A stretch of 64,000 nt of DNA from Hymenobacter nivis. GTDB taxonomy: Bacteria; Bacteroidota; Bacteroidia; Cytophagales; Hymenobacteraceae. Where the stretch lies: NCBI RefSeq assembly GCF_003149515.1, contig NZ_CP029145.1, forward strand, positions 4,464,001 to 4,528,000, read 5' to 3'. This document shows positions 34,198 to 43,105 of the stretch, piece by piece; position 1 is the stretch's first letter, and each line of letters starts with the position of its first letter. The notes below the pieces were generated by a model. It saw only the letters and a list, made by a program, of their open reading frames with translations. It searched no databases and had not been told where the DNA came from. A program made the translations under genes and the position numbers.

Positions 34198-34560
34198 AGT
34201 GCCTGGCAGCGCTGCTTCCTTTGCCCGTATCTCCGGTTGGTAAATCACGCCATATCGCTAAACACTCCTTCTATGAGAATAAAGTGTATACCTGGCAGTG
34301 TTCGCCGACTGAGTTACCGGCCATTGGTTAATTTATAAATCGTTGACTAACAAATGCTAATTAGTAATCACTAACCCGCTTGTTTTCGCACAGTTGCCTG
34401 GTAGCAGTCTGTGTAATAGTTGAAAGTGCTGAATCAATGAAAGGCGGCCCGCTGGTAACATCGTTCGACCGAATTGGAAGAAGGTGAGCAAGGAGCCGAC
34501 AGCTGATCGGTAATTAATAACTACGGTTAAAGCCTTGATAACTAAATTTTTAATAGATTT

Positions 34561-34986
34561 ATGGCAACAATTAAGCATCTTCCCAGCAACATTTACGTGA
34601 CTCGACTGGACCACAGTCGGCTCACCGATTTGGTGCAGCAGCCGCATGCGGCCTCCCTGGCCGAGCTGGTAGCGGTATTGCGACGTGAGCTGGCGCGCGC
34701 ACAACTGGTTAACTCCTATGATATTCTGCCACACGTCGTCACAATGAACTCGCGCATTAAGCTGCGCAAAATGCGGAGTGATGAGGAGTTGCTCTTTACC
34801 CTGGTGTACCCACCCGCAGTCGACGCGGCCCAGGGGCGGCTTTCAGTGCTGAGCCCGATGGGCGTGGCAGTGCTGGGCTGCTGCCTGGGCGACCAGTTTC
34901 AACCGGGCCATCCCACTGACGCAGCTAGCTACTGGGTCGAGGCCATTTTGCACCAGCCGGAGGCCATCGGCGACTGGGAGAGTTGA
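34561..34986 (+). CDS. Rnk-like GreA/GreB C-terminal domain protein
   Basis: 141 residues. The N-terminal half (HLPSNIYVTRLDHSRLTDLV, then ASLAELVAVLRRELARAQLV) is a short helical arm. The C-terminal half carries the FKBP-like GreA/GreB domain: VTMNSRIKLRKMRSDEELLF, TLVYPPAVDAAQGRLSVLSP and MGVAVLGCCLGDQF. This is the architecture of Rnk, an RNA-polymerase-binding factor that lacks the long Gre coiled coil. Expected role: modulation of transcription or of NTP pools under stress. Start ATG 34561, preceded by about 200 AT-rich bases that should hold the promoter. Confidence 0.85.
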   Translation: MATIKHLPSNIYVTRLDHSRLTDLVQQPHAASLAELVAVLRRELARAQLVNSYDILPHVVTMNSRIKLRKMRSDEELLFTLVYPPAVDAAQGRLSVLSPMGVAVLGCCLGDQFQPGHPTDAASYWVEAILHQPEAIGDWES

Positions 34987-35128
34987 GTGCCTGGCGCATT
35001 ACGCACTTGGAAACATGATTTAGCCTCACCCAAACCATTCCTGTTTCCACAAGTTACCATGTCTGGTTTGCGGTGCGCGTCTCGCATCCTTTACCCTTTA
35101 CCGGGCTTTTCTATTGCCTAATATTCCT

Positions 35129-35548
35129 GTGAAAACCCTCTTTTTCTGCCTGTTGGCCCTTCTGCCCCTGCTGGGCCTGGCGCAGCAAGCCCCGCCCGCC
35201 TACCAGCTCAGCACCCACATCCTCGACATCAGCCAGGGCAAACCCGCGCCCGGTGTGACGGTGCGCCTGGAGAAATACGACGACGCCAAAAAAACCTGGG
35301 CCCCGGTAGCCGAAAAGCAAACCGATGCGGCTGGCCGCATCGGCGATTTCCTGCCGACGGCCGGCCAGAAAACCCCCGCCACCGGCACCTACAAGCTCAC
35401 CTTTTTGACCCGGCCCTACTTCACGGCCCGGCAGCAAACCTCCTTTTACCCCTTCATCGAAGTGGTGTTTGAGCTGGCCGATGGGGCCCACTACCACGTG
35501 CCCATTACGCTGTCGGCCTTTGGCTACTCCACGTACCGTGGCAGCTGA
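35129..35548 (+). CDS. uraH: 5-hydroxyisourate hydrolase, exported
   Basis: Transthyretin-fold enzyme that opens 5-hydroxyisourate, the product of urate oxidation. QLSTHILDISQGKPAPGVTV carries the first catalytic His, VRLEKYDD the Arg, HYHVPITLSAFGYSTYRGS the second His and the YRGS terminus. Unlike most bacterial cytoplasmic forms it has a signal peptide (MKTLFFCLLALLPLLGLAQQ), so it probably works in the periplasm. The start is GTG 35129; TTG 35114 is also possible. A second, broken uraH lies at 56923-57414. The gene sits between inverted copies of the 136-bp element and upstream of two deaminase-type genes. Confidence 0.92.
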   Translation: MKTLFFCLLALLPLLGLAQQAPPAYQLSTHILDISQGKPAPGVTVRLEKYDDAKKTWAPVAEKQTDAAGRIGDFLPTAGQKTPATGTYKLTFLTRPYFTARQQTSFYPFIEVVFELADGAHYHVPITLSAFGYSTYRGS

Positions 35549-35603
35549 CGCACTGGTTTTCAGGCCAGTGTACCCTTGTAATTTTTAATCTTGTACGTGG
35601 ATT

Positions 35604-35739
35604 TATACTCGTCACGAAGTAGGGTGCGGGGCTTGTCCCCGCCCATCGTTGAACGAAAGCCGACTGAACCGTTCAACGACGGGCGGGGGTAAGCCCCGCC
35701 CCCTACTTCGTTTTCGCATTCCACTTCGTGAGCAGTATA
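35604..35739. repeat. 136-bp MITE-like palindromic element (family B), copy 2
   Basis: Reverse-oriented copy of the element at 34062-34197, differing at only about eight positions by eye. TATACTCGTCACGAAGTAGG starts it and CCACTTCGTGAGCAGTATA ends it. It occupies most of the 336-base gap between uraH and the amidohydrolase gene. Confidence 0.85.
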
Positions 35740-35884
35740 GAAAGTGTTTTGAGTAGCTGCTCATAATACGGTGCGGGGGCTACTGCGCTCCGCTGGCCGT
35801 TGTGGCCGCCTGTTTTGCAGGTAGTTGGAACAGCCGGCTTCTTCTGAAATTATATCCTGTATTCCCACCCATTTGGGTATTGAA

Positions 35885-37111
35885 ATGCTTGACCTACTAG
35901 TGAAAAACGCCCGGCTCGACGACCACGAGGCCGGTGTGGATATTGGCATCGTGGCCGATAAGATTCAGCTGCTGGAAGCCAGCATTACGGCCCCGGCCCG
36001 GGTGGTGCTGGACGCGGAACACCAGTTCGTGTGTGCGGGCTTCTACGAAACCCACATTCACCTCGACAAGGCCTGTATCCTGGACCGCTGTTCGGTGGTG
36101 AAGGGCACCAAGGAGGAGGCCTCCGAGGAAACGCGCAACGCCAAGAAGGACTTTACCGAGGAAGACGTGTTTGCACGGGCCAGCCGCGTGGTGGAGATGG
36201 CCATCAAAAAGGGCACTATGGGCCTGCGCACCTTCGTCGAAACCGACCCCCGGGTGGGCATGCGCTCGTTTGAGGCGTTGAAGCGGGTGAAGGATGCCTA
36301 CGCGTTTGCCATCGACATTGAACTGTGCGCCTTTGCCCAAGATGGGCTGACGCAGGAAATGGTTACCTACGACCTGTTGCGGCAGGCCCTGCAACAGGGA
36401 GCCAACCTGGTGGGCGGCTGCCCCTACGCCGACCCCGACCCCGACCGCCACGTGGAGCTAATTTTTGACCTGGCTGAGGAATTCAACGTCAACGTCGATT
36501 TTCACCTCGACTTTGACCTCGATCCCGCCCAGTCGGGCATTCCCAAAATTGCCGAGCAAACCCGGCGTCGCAATTACCAAGGCCGCGTGTCCATCGGCCA
36601 CGTCAACAAGCTGAGCGCCATGCCTCCGGCCCAGCGCACCGCGCTGGCGCAGCTGCTACTACAGGCCGACATTGCCCTCACGGTGCTGCCGGCTACCGAC
36701 CTGCTGATGATGGGAAAGGAGTATACGTACCTCATTCCCAGGGGTGTAGTAAATGCCAACGAGCTAAGCACGCTGGGCCTGACGACCACTATTTCTAGTA
36801 ATAACGTCCTCAACGCCTTCACGCCCTACGGCGACGCCTCGCTGGTGCGCATGGCTAATATGTACGCCAACATTGCCCAGCTCGCTACCGATGCCGACAT
36901 CCGGACCGCCTATGAGATGATAACCACCAACGCCGCCAAGCTGCTCGCTAAGCAGGCCCGCCTGCGCGTGGGCGGCCCGGCCACCTTCGTGCTGCTGGAG
37001 GCCAGCAGCGCCGTGGACGTCATCCGCACCATTGCGCAGCCGCTGCTGGGCTATAAAAACGGCCGGCCCACGTTTACCAATCCGAAGGCTACCATCCACC
37101 CCCAGTCCTGA
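35885..37111 (+). CDS. Cytosine-deaminase-like amidohydrolase
   Basis: A 408-residue metal-dependent hydrolase of the CodA/amidohydrolase superfamily. FYETHIHLDKACIL has the HxH metal motif, NVNVDFHLDFDLDPAQSG the next ligands, RVSIGHVNKLSAMP the following His, and TTTISSNNVLNAFTPYG the position where CodA normally has the SDNVRDPF metal Asp; here it reads SSNNVLNAF, so the terminal Asp is replaced by Asn. Start ATG 35885 (MLDLLVKNARLDD). Eight bases separate it from a small deaminase gene, so the two form an operon, suggesting a role in nucleobase or ureide use. The exact substrate is uncertain. Confidence 0.85.
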   Translation: MLDLLVKNARLDDHEAGVDIGIVADKIQLLEASITAPARVVLDAEHQFVCAGFYETHIHLDKACILDRCSVVKGTKEEASEETRNAKKDFTEEDVFARASRVVEMAIKKGTMGLRTFVETDPRVGMRSFEALKRVKDAYAFAIDIELCAFAQDGLTQEMVTYDLLRQALQQGANLVGGCPYADPDPDRHVELIFDLAEEFNVNVDFHLDFDLDPAQSGIPKIAEQTRRRNYQGRVSIGHVNKLSAMPPAQRTALAQLLLQADIALTVLPATDLLMMGKEYTYLIPRGVVNANELSTLGLTTTISSNNVLNAFTPYGDASLVRMANMYANIAQLATDADIRTAYEMITTNAAKLLAKQARLRVGGPATFVLLEASSAVDVIRTIAQPLLGYKNGRPTFTNPKATIHPQS

Positions 37112-37119
37112 GCCGCGCC

Positions 37120-37632
37120 ATGCACCCCAGCCTCACCCCCGCCGACCTGCTCCACCTGCGCCACTGCCTGGCGCTAGCCACCGAAGCCCTGCAAGCCGGC
37201 GACGAGCCGTTCGGCTCCATCCTGGTGGGGGCCGGGGGCGAGGTGCTGGCCCAGGCCCGCAACCGCGTCAACGAGCTAAACCACCTGGCCCACCCCGAGC
37301 TGGAGCTGGCGCAGTGGGCGGCCGCCCACCTGACCCCCGCCGCGCGCGCCTCCGCCACCCTCTACACCAGTGGCGAGCACTGCCCCATGTGCGCCGCCGC
37401 CCACGGCTGGGTGGGCCTGGGCAAGATAGTATACCTCAGCTCGGGCGAGCAGCTAACCCAGTGGCTCAGCGAGTTGGGAGTGCCCGAGGCCCCCATTCGG
37501 TTTGTGCCGGTGCAGGATATCATCCGCGCCGCCGAGGTGGCCGGCCCGGCCAGCGGCGAGCTGCTACAGGCAATAAAGGACTTGCACGTAGCTTACCATA
37601 CGCAGCCGCCGGGCACGGCGGGCCGACCGTAG
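37120..37632 (+). CDS. Nucleoside/guanine deaminase-like protein
   Basis: 170 residues of the cytidine/deoxycytidylate deaminase fold. DEPFGSILVGAGGEVLAQAR is the typical N-terminal strand-turn, and SGEHCPMCAAAHGWVGLGKI provides the PCxxC-type zinc ligands. The motif that normally reads HAE is HPELEL here, keeping His and Glu with Pro between them. Start ATG 37120, eight bases after the amidohydrolase stop. Such proteins act on guanine, cytosine or related bases; the operon partner suggests a free base. It is distinct from the GuaD-like gene at 57908. Confidence 0.85.
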   Translation: MHPSLTPADLLHLRHCLALATEALQAGDEPFGSILVGAGGEVLAQARNRVNELNHLAHPELELAQWAAAHLTPAARASATLYTSGEHCPMCAAAHGWVGLGKIVYLSSGEQLTQWLSELGVPEAPIRFVPVQDIIRAAEVAGPASGELLQAIKDLHVAYHTQPPGTAGRP

Positions 37633-38070
37633 CGAGCTGCAAAGCAGCGTGGGGCCCTGGACCAGAGGCTTGTGCCAAGGCGCCGCAGCAACGTAGCGCC
37701 GCACTTCCAGCCTCACGGCCGCACCGCCACGGTAACGTGCTTGTGCCCCGACGGCGCAGCGCCTGCTGGTGCGGGCCCCCGCCAGCAGGTGCTGCGCCCG
37801 TACCAGCCGGGTGCTGGTGGCCCGCTTTTGCTGCGCCAAAAGGCTTTCAAAGACACTTGCTCCGACGCCGTTAGCATCACAATTTAGTGTTTTTCCACCG
37901 GTCTGGTCAGGGTAATTCATCCGGTGAAATACTGGATTTGTTCTGTTGGGAGTCTATCCGAACAGGGAGCTTGTTATTCAGACAAAGGAGGAATTGGAAG
38001 ATTGTCCTTAACTGATTTTACCCGGATTCCTCGTTGCCTGGGCCGTGGCGTTGCTGCTTCCTTCCGCAAC
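37633..38070. other. Intergenic stretch with a strong hairpin
   Basis: No convincing gene; short frames here are GC-rich noise. 37753-37769 (GGCGCAGCGCCTGCTGG) pairs with 37782-37798 with one mismatch around a 12-base loop. The rest, between convergent genes, shows a gradual drop in GC from 37860 on. Confidence 0.5.
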
Positions 38071-40290
38071 CTACTGCCGCACTACCTTCAGTACCAGGGC
38101 CCCCGCGGGTAGGGCCACGCGCAGGGAGTACACGCCCGCCGCCAAGGGCCCCAGGTCGAGCGGGTACTGCCAGTTGTCGGTGGTTTTGGTGGCCTGGGCG
38201 GCCCACACGGGGCGGCCCAGCGCATCGAGGAGTTGCAGGGCCACGGGGCCCCGCTGGGCGTTGGCGAGGGCCAGGGTGGCCGCGCCAGTGCTGGGGTTGG
38301 GGTACACCGAGGCCCCGGCCGCGGCGGCGGCGGGCTGCGTGGCCAGCACGTTCACGATGCTAAAATTCTGGTCGGAAATGTCGAAGAAGACGTTGCCTAC
38401 GGCCCGCACCATCACCCGGGCCGTGGCGGTGAGGGGCGCGCTGGCAGGCACGGCCACCGTGGCCGTGCCGGTGTTGGGGGCCCCGGCCAGCAGCACGGTG
38501 GGATAGGTGAAGCCGCCGTCGGTGCTCAGCAAAATATCGACCTGCGTCGTGCCGATGGGGCCCCCGGCCGTGCCGGCCACGTCCCAGGCCACGGCGGCGG
38601 CGGTGCCGGGCTGCCACTGCGCGCTGGCGGCGTTGGGCTGCTGCACCCGAAAGGGCCCCGCAGTTCCAATCACGGCTACGCTGGTTGAATCGTAATCGAC
38701 GCCGCCGCCGCCGGCGCGGTTGTCGCGGGCCACCAGGCGGAAGTGCAGCCGCCGGGCGTAGGTCGGCAGTAGCTCGCCGATGGTTTGCACGTTGTTCACC
38801 ACGTCGCTGATTTGCGGGAACGTGCGGGTGGGCGAGGAGCTGGGCGCGAAGGGCCGGAACAGCGGCGCGTTGCCGGTGGGGCTGGCGATGGGCGAGGTGA
38901 TGGAATCCCGGTCAAACTCCTCCCAGGCGTAGGTCAGGGCGTCGCCATCGGGGTCGGTAGCCCGGCCGGTGAGGGCGAAGGGCGTGCCCCGCGGGATGCG
39001 GTAGCCGGGGCCTGCCACGGGCACCGGCGGGCGGTTGCCGGTGCCCGTAACTACGGCGCAAGTACCCTTAGTATCCAGGAAAGCCAGGATTTCGTCGTAG
39101 CTGCGCGAGTGGAAGAAGGGCAGGCTGTTGGTAGCGATGTTCTCGGGGGCGCAGATGCCGGCGTAGGCCATAATGGTGGCGCCGCTGCCCGGCTCGTAGG
39201 CCGAGCGGGGCGAGCGTTTGGCGCCGCCGCAGTCGCCCCCGGTGCCGTTGAAGGTGTGGGTGGCCCCGAGCTGGTGCCCGATTTCGTGGGCCACATAGTC
39301 GATGTCGAAGCCGTCGCCGGCGGGGTTGGCCTGGCCGCTCACGCCGCCGGCCTTTTCGGTGGCGCTGCAGGCCGAGGCCACGTAGGCAATGCCGCTGCCG
39401 CCCGTGCTGAACACATGCCCCACGTCGTAATTATTCGTGCCGATGATGCGGTCGAGGTTGGCCTGGTTTTGCCCTAGCATGGCCGTGCCGTTGGTGTTGG
39501 AATACACGGGGTTGGCCACTGGGGCCCCTGCGCCGCTGAGGAAAATTACCTGGTCTTCGCCCGCTACCAGCACCAGGCGCACAGCCAGCTCGCGCTCGTA
39601 CACGCCGCCCACGCGGTTGACGGTGGTGGCCACGGCGGCCAGCACACTCGCCACGGTATTGCCCTGGGTGAGCGAGTATTCCGGCGTGCACGCCACCGCC
39701 AGCCGCAGCGTGCGCAGCTGCGCGCCGTTGGGCTGCCCGGCCGTGGCCGCCAGCCGCGCGCTGGGGCCCGGGCCGCCCGTCAGGCACGCCCAGCCGCCGG
39801 CCGGGGCCCCGGCGCCCCGGCTGAACGCTACGGCGTGGGCGCTGTCGCCGGCCGGGTCGATGTAGTAGGCCTGGCCGGCACGGAGCACCTGGGCGTGGAA
39901 GCCACCGGGTCCCACGTCGAGGCGGGCGGTGGCGGTGGGGTCGTCGAGGCCCTGGGCCGCGTAGGTCTGGATTTGGGGGAAGCGCGCGGCCAGCGCCGGG
40001 GCCAGTACCGGCACCGGCCGCACCCGGTAGCGCTGGGTGCCGCCCCCGGGCAGGGGCAGGTTCAGCACTGCGCCGGCCGGCCGCAGGGCCGCCCGCACGG
40101 CGGGCAGGTCGATGCGCAGGGCGCGGCCCGGGCGCCGGGCGCCGGGCAGCCGGGCCGCGGCCGCTTGCGCCAGCGGCTGGTCGGTAAACCAGGCCTGCTG
40201 GGCCCGGGCGGGCACGAAGGCCAGCAGCGTGAGCACCGCCACCAGTAGCAGGGCCCCGGGCCACCACGTCTTTCCTGAAAACAACGCCAT
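38071..40290 (-). CDS. Secreted reprolysin-like metalloprotease with T9SS sorting domain
   Basis: 739 residues. A signal peptide (WWPGALLLVAVLTLLAFVPA) and propeptide-like region precede the peptidase domain, where VAHEIGHQLGATHTFNG is the extended zinc motif HExxHxxxxxH (reprolysin/M12-type). A proprotein-convertase/Ig-like region follows (GRATDPDGDALTYAWEEFDR). The C-terminal 80 residues (VYPNPSTGAATLAL through AGVYSLRVALPAGALVLKVV) form a type A sorting domain, cleaved when the type IX system exports and anchors the protein. Expected at the cell surface or outside. Start ATG 40290. Monocistronic. Confidence 0.92.
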   Translation of the reverse strand: MALFSGKTWWPGALLLVAVLTLLAFVPARAQQAWFTDQPLAQAAAARLPGARRPGRALRIDLPAVRAALRPAGAVLNLPLPGGGTQRYRVRPVPVLAPALAARFPQIQTYAAQGLDDPTATARLDVGPGGFHAQVLRAGQAYYIDPAGDSAHAVAFSRGAGAPAGGWACLTGGPGPSARLAATAGQPNGAQLRTLRLAVACTPEYSLTQGNTVASVLAAVATTVNRVGGVYERELAVRLVLVAGEDQVIFLSGAGAPVANPVYSNTNGTAMLGQNQANLDRIIGTNNYDVGHVFSTGGSGIAYVASACSATEKAGGVSGQANPAGDGFDIDYVAHEIGHQLGATHTFNGTGGDCGGAKRSPRSAYEPGSGATIMAYAGICAPENIATNSLPFFHSRSYDEILAFLDTKGTCAVVTGTGNRPPVPVAGPGYRIPRGTPFALTGRATDPDGDALTYAWEEFDRDSITSPIASPTGNAPLFRPFAPSSSPTRTFPQISDVVNNVQTIGELLPTYARRLHFRLVARDNRAGGGGVDYDSTSVAVIGTAGPFRVQQPNAASAQWQPGTAAAVAWDVAGTAGGPIGTTQVDILLSTDGGFTYPTVLLAGAPNTGTATVAVPASAPLTATARVMVRAVGNVFFDISDQNFSIVNVLATQPAAAAAGASVYPNPSTGAATLALANAQRGPVALQLLDALGRPVWAAQATKTTDNWQYPLDLGPLAAGVYSLRVALPAGALVLKVVRQ

Positions 40291-40404
40291 AGGGGCCCTG
40301 ACACGAATAAAAACCGGCGTTGGTACCGGCCCTCAAGTTACGCCGGGCGGCGCCAACGGGGCACCGCAGCGGGCAAGCGGGCCCCGGGCGGCTTTTGGCC
40401 TTTC

Positions 40405-41616
40405 TCAGGCCGCGTGGGCCGGCACCTCATCCGGGCGCCGCAGTAGCAAAAATGCCAGGGCCCCCAGTACGCTGGCCAGGCTGGCGGCGTGCACCCACGG
40501 CAGGCGGCCGGGCTGGTTGTCAAACACCCAGCCGGCGAGCAGGGCCCCCAGGCCGATGCCGGTTTCAAGGGCGATGTACATGGTGGCCACGCCGCGGCCC
40601 CGGCGCTCGGGGTGGCTCAGGTCGATGGTCCAGGCGTAGAGCGTGGGCGAGTTCAGGCCCGTGCCCAGCCCAAACACCACCGCCCCGGCCAGAAACACCG
40701 GCACCGACGGGGCCCAGACCAGCAGCGCCAGCCCCGCGGCCAAAACGCCCGCCGACCACCGCAGTACCGCCACCCGGCCGTAGGTATCCGACGATTTGCC
40801 CGCCACCAGCCGCACCGCCAGCGAGGCCACCGTGAAGCAGATGTAGAACAAGCCCTTGGTGGGCCCCGCCAGGCCCAGCAGCCGGCTCTGGTCGGGTATC
40901 ACCGTCAGCACCGCCCCGTAGGGGAACAGGCACAGCAGCGTGATCAAGGCTGGCGCAAACACCCGCGGCTCCAGCACTTCGCTCCAGTTCAGCTTGAGCA
41001 GCGAGAAGCGGAAGCGCTGCCGCTGGGCCTTGGGCAGCGTTTCGGTGAGGGTGCCCTGCACCAGCAGCGAGAGCAGCGCCAACCCGCTGGAGCAGTAGAA
41101 CATGGTGTTCAGCGAGTAGTGCTCGGCCACCCACGAACCGAAGGCCGGGCCGGCGGCCATGCCCAGGCTGCCCGTTACGCCGAGCAGGCCCATGGCCTCG
41201 CCGCGCCGCGCCACGGGCACGATGTCGGCGATGAACGCGGCCGTGCCCGTGGGCTTGAAGCCCGTGCTGAACCCGTGCAGCAGCCGCAGCCCCAGAAACC
41301 CGGTGACCGTGAGCGCAAACGGGTAGAAAAACCCGCAGATGAAGCAGACCAGCGACCCGAACACCATCACTGGAATGCGCCCCACCGTATCGGCCAGCTT
41401 ACCGCTGAACGGCCGGCTCAAGCCCGCCGTGAGGGTGAACAGTGCAATGATGAAGCCCTTGTACTCGCCCCCGCCCAACCGCGTGAGGTGGTCGGGCAGC
41501 TCGGGCAGCAGCAGGTTGAAGCTGGCAAAAAACAGAAACGATGACAAACACATCAGCCAGAAGCCGGCGGTGTACGGCCGGGTGGCAGGGGCAGCAGCAG
41601 CGGTAAGGGGGGCCAT
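40405..41616 (-). CDS. MFS transporter
   Basis: 403 residues with twelve hydrophobic segments. SGKLADTVGRIPVMVFGSL carries the major-facilitator A-like motif (GxLaDrxGRkxxl form), and GFSTGFKPTGTAAFIADIVP then RRGEAMGLLGVTGSLGMAAG are typical of drug/sugar exporters. GKSSDTYGRVAVLRWSAG repeats the motif in the second half. The start ATG 41616 (MAPLTAAAAPATRPYTAG) is preferred to the upstream in-frame codon at 41655. Substrate unknown. It lies between the T9SS protease and the AT-rich toxin-antitoxin operon. Confidence 0.9.
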   Translation of the reverse strand: MAPLTAAAAPATRPYTAGFWLMCLSSFLFFASFNLLLPELPDHLTRLGGGEYKGFIIALFTLTAGLSRPFSGKLADTVGRIPVMVFGSLVCFICGFFYPFALTVTGFLGLRLLHGFSTGFKPTGTAAFIADIVPVARRGEAMGLLGVTGSLGMAAGPAFGSWVAEHYSLNTMFYCSSGLALLSLLVQGTLTETLPKAQRQRFRFSLLKLNWSEVLEPRVFAPALITLLCLFPYGAVLTVIPDQSRLLGLAGPTKGLFYICFTVASLAVRLVAGKSSDTYGRVAVLRWSAGVLAAGLALLVWAPSVPVFLAGAVVFGLGTGLNSPTLYAWTIDLSHPERRGRGVATMYIALETGIGLGALLAGWVFDNQPGRLPWVHAASLASVLGALAFLLLRRPDEVPAHAA

Positions 41617-41700
41617 AGGGCCCCAAAGATCAAAATAAAAAATTGACGCAAACAAACAAAAACTCCATGGTTAGGATAGAAATTATATCAATTGTTAGGT

Positions 41701-41742
41701 AAAGCAAAAGGTCCCACCATTACAGTAGGACCTTTTGCTTTC
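41701..41742. terminator. Bidirectional terminator at the end of the TA-chaperone operon
   Basis: AAAGCAAAAGGTCC and GGACCTTTTGCTTT form a perfect 14-bp stem (41702-41715 and 41729-41742) with A/T runs on both sides, between the leftward operon and the MFS gene. Confidence 0.85.
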
Positions 41743-41761
41743 TTATTTGCTTGCATATGTG

Positions 41762-42214
41762 TCATTTTGTAGCCAATACCTTAATTTCTTCTTGTATTAA
41801 TTGTGTCATCACGCGAGTCCCTAATGAAACATAAGTTTTGCCGAAAGGTGTAGAGGCTGCCTGGACTGCAACCAAAGCACGTGCATGAGCTACTGCCTCG
41901 ATTTTCATGAGGCTGTCTATAACGCCTGGGATATCAATGGTATTAGTGCTGCTTTCTGAATCAGTACCTTTTTTCATTCCTTTTAATGTATAACTAGTAA
42001 CGCAAGAAGTACTTAATACGGACTCAGAAGTCTTCTTGTCTTGATAAACTATTTTTACCAAGACATCAAATTGCTCATTTTGGAGCGGAGCACGGTGCAG
42101 TACAGTTATCTTGAGTTCGACTTCTTCCATATTGGCGAAATCATATTCGGGATTGTATATAAATTCTGTGAGCTGAATATTTGAAACTTCTGCCGAAGGC
42201 GCTGTAGGGTCCAT
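41762..42214 (-). CDS. SecB-like chaperone of a toxin-antitoxin-chaperone operon
   Basis: 150 residues. NIQLTEFIYNPEYDFA opens a run of beta strands (VELKITVLHRAPLQNEQFDV, LVKIVYQDKK), then TDSESSTNTIDIPGVIDSLM and the helical AHARALVAVQAASTPFGKTY with VSLGTRVMTQLIQEEI. The strand-rich front and the final helices with a short AxxTPFG turn resemble SecB (compare LFPYAREIIASLTxxGFPP). It is third in an operon after HigB-like and HigA-like genes, exactly where SecB-like antitoxin chaperones lie in TAC systems (the Mycobacterium tuberculosis Rv1955-Rv1957 type). The start ATG 42214 is favoured over an upstream one at 42226. AT-rich codon use differs from the neighbours. The SecB assignment is an inference. 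Confidence 0.6.
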   Translation of the reverse strand: MDPTAPSAEVSNIQLTEFIYNPEYDFANMEEVELKITVLHRAPLQNEQFDVLVKIVYQDKKTSESVLSTSCVTSYTLKGMKKGTDSESSTNTIDIPGVIDSLMKIEAVAHARALVAVQAASTPFGKTYVSLGTRVMTQLIQEEIKVLATK

Positions 42215-42236
42215 ATTTTTTAGCAAAAAGGTAGGT

Positions 42237-42626
42237 TTACGCCTCTATCAAAGATTCGGTAGTGGAAAAGATACGCATGGGCTTTTTGTAAATCAGATGG
42301 ACAGAATCGGATTTGGTACTATCTACCTCGTAAGAAGTTTCACACTGAATAGCGTCGCGGCTGAGCACAATGTCCAAGTCTTCAAACTTGACAGATGGTA
42401 CTTTGCCAACAGCCAAAGCGACGTCGCAGAGCTTCTCTAATGACACATTAGTGTCGCCGTTGAGCATCTGAGAAACATAGCCGGGCGAACATTCTAGGTG
42501 TTCGGCTAACTGCCGCCGATTCATGTTGTGGGTTTGCATGTAATCTTCTACTGCCCGCATCAAATCCATGCGAATTTCAGTAAGCCAGTAGGTGGGGCGG
42601 GAGAGGATGGCGCGACGAGTAAACAT
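42237..42626 (-). CDS. HigA-like antitoxin, XRE-type HTH
   Basis: 129 residues. A helix-turn-helix domain (MDLMRAVEDYMQTHNMNRRQ, LAEHLECSPGYVSQMLNGDT, NVSLEKLCDVALAVGKVP) is followed by a C-terminal arm of about 55 residues (FEDLDIVLSRDAIQCE to the end) that could contact the toxin or the chaperone; long C-terminal tags that need a chaperone are a known feature of TAC antitoxins. It lies 13 bases after the toxin gene and 22 before the chaperone-like gene, all on the minus strand. It probably represses its own promoter through the inverted repeat upstream of the toxin gene. Start ATG 42626; a later start within the first 20 residues is possible. Confidence 0.8.
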   Translation of the reverse strand: MFTRRAILSRPTYWLTEIRMDLMRAVEDYMQTHNMNRRQLAEHLECSPGYVSQMLNGDTNVSLEKLCDVALAVGKVPSVKFEDLDIVLSRDAIQCETSYEVDSTKSDSVHLIYKKPMRIFSTTESLIEA

Positions 42627-42639
42627 GGAGAAGATAATT

Positions 42640-43086
42640 TTAAGCGTAACGAAAATTCAAATACTGTCCCACTAAGCTTTCAAAAGATGATATATCTTCT
42701 GGCTGCGTATTCTTCTTGCCCATCAGCACCACTACTTCGGTAATAGGCGGCTCGTGGAAGTAATAGATGCGCAAGTTGCTGGTTTTGATTTCATACAAGG
42801 TGACTTCGTATATTCTGCCTTTTATGCTATGGCGAAGTGTACCGAGGCTGTGGTGCTGGGTGCCGCGGAGTCTTTTGAGCCGAGCCAACTGGTCCATGAA
42901 GTTGACAGCTTTGTCAAGCTCTTTTTCATACCCACCTTCCTGTTCAAGCTGGGTGAGAAAATCGTCAAACTGGCAAACACCTCTTTTTACTAATTTGACG
43001 AAAGATAGCCGGCCCGGCCGCGTTTGCTCTATCTGTATGATTTTGAAAAGCGGAAGCCGATGCGAATGGATACTGGGTGTCGGCAT
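42640..43086 (-). CDS. HigB/RelE-like toxin (Gp49-like)
   Basis: 148 residues. KRGVCQFDDFLTQLEQEGGY then LARLKRLRGTQHHSLGTLRH, SIKGRIYEVTLYEIKTSNLR and IYYFHEPPITEVVVLMGKKN follow the Gp49/HigB pattern: a helical pair, then the RxxYxxx strand and the final hydrophobic strands with a basic tail. HigB toxins are ribosome-dependent mRNA interferases. It has an N-terminal stretch of about 28 residues longer than usual; a start at a later GTG (LVKRGV) is possible. First gene of the operon, ATG 43086. The genes have markedly lower GC than the flanks, which suggests transfer. Confidence 0.8.
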   Translation of the reverse strand: MPTPSIHSHRLPLFKIIQIEQTRPGRLSFVKLVKRGVCQFDDFLTQLEQEGGYEKELDKAVNFMDQLARLKRLRGTQHHSLGTLRHSIKGRIYEVTLYEIKTSNLRIYYFHEPPITEVVVLMGKKNTQPEDISSFESLVGQYLNFRYA

Positions 43087-43105
43087 AAAAGTTTAGCAAT
43101 TACTT

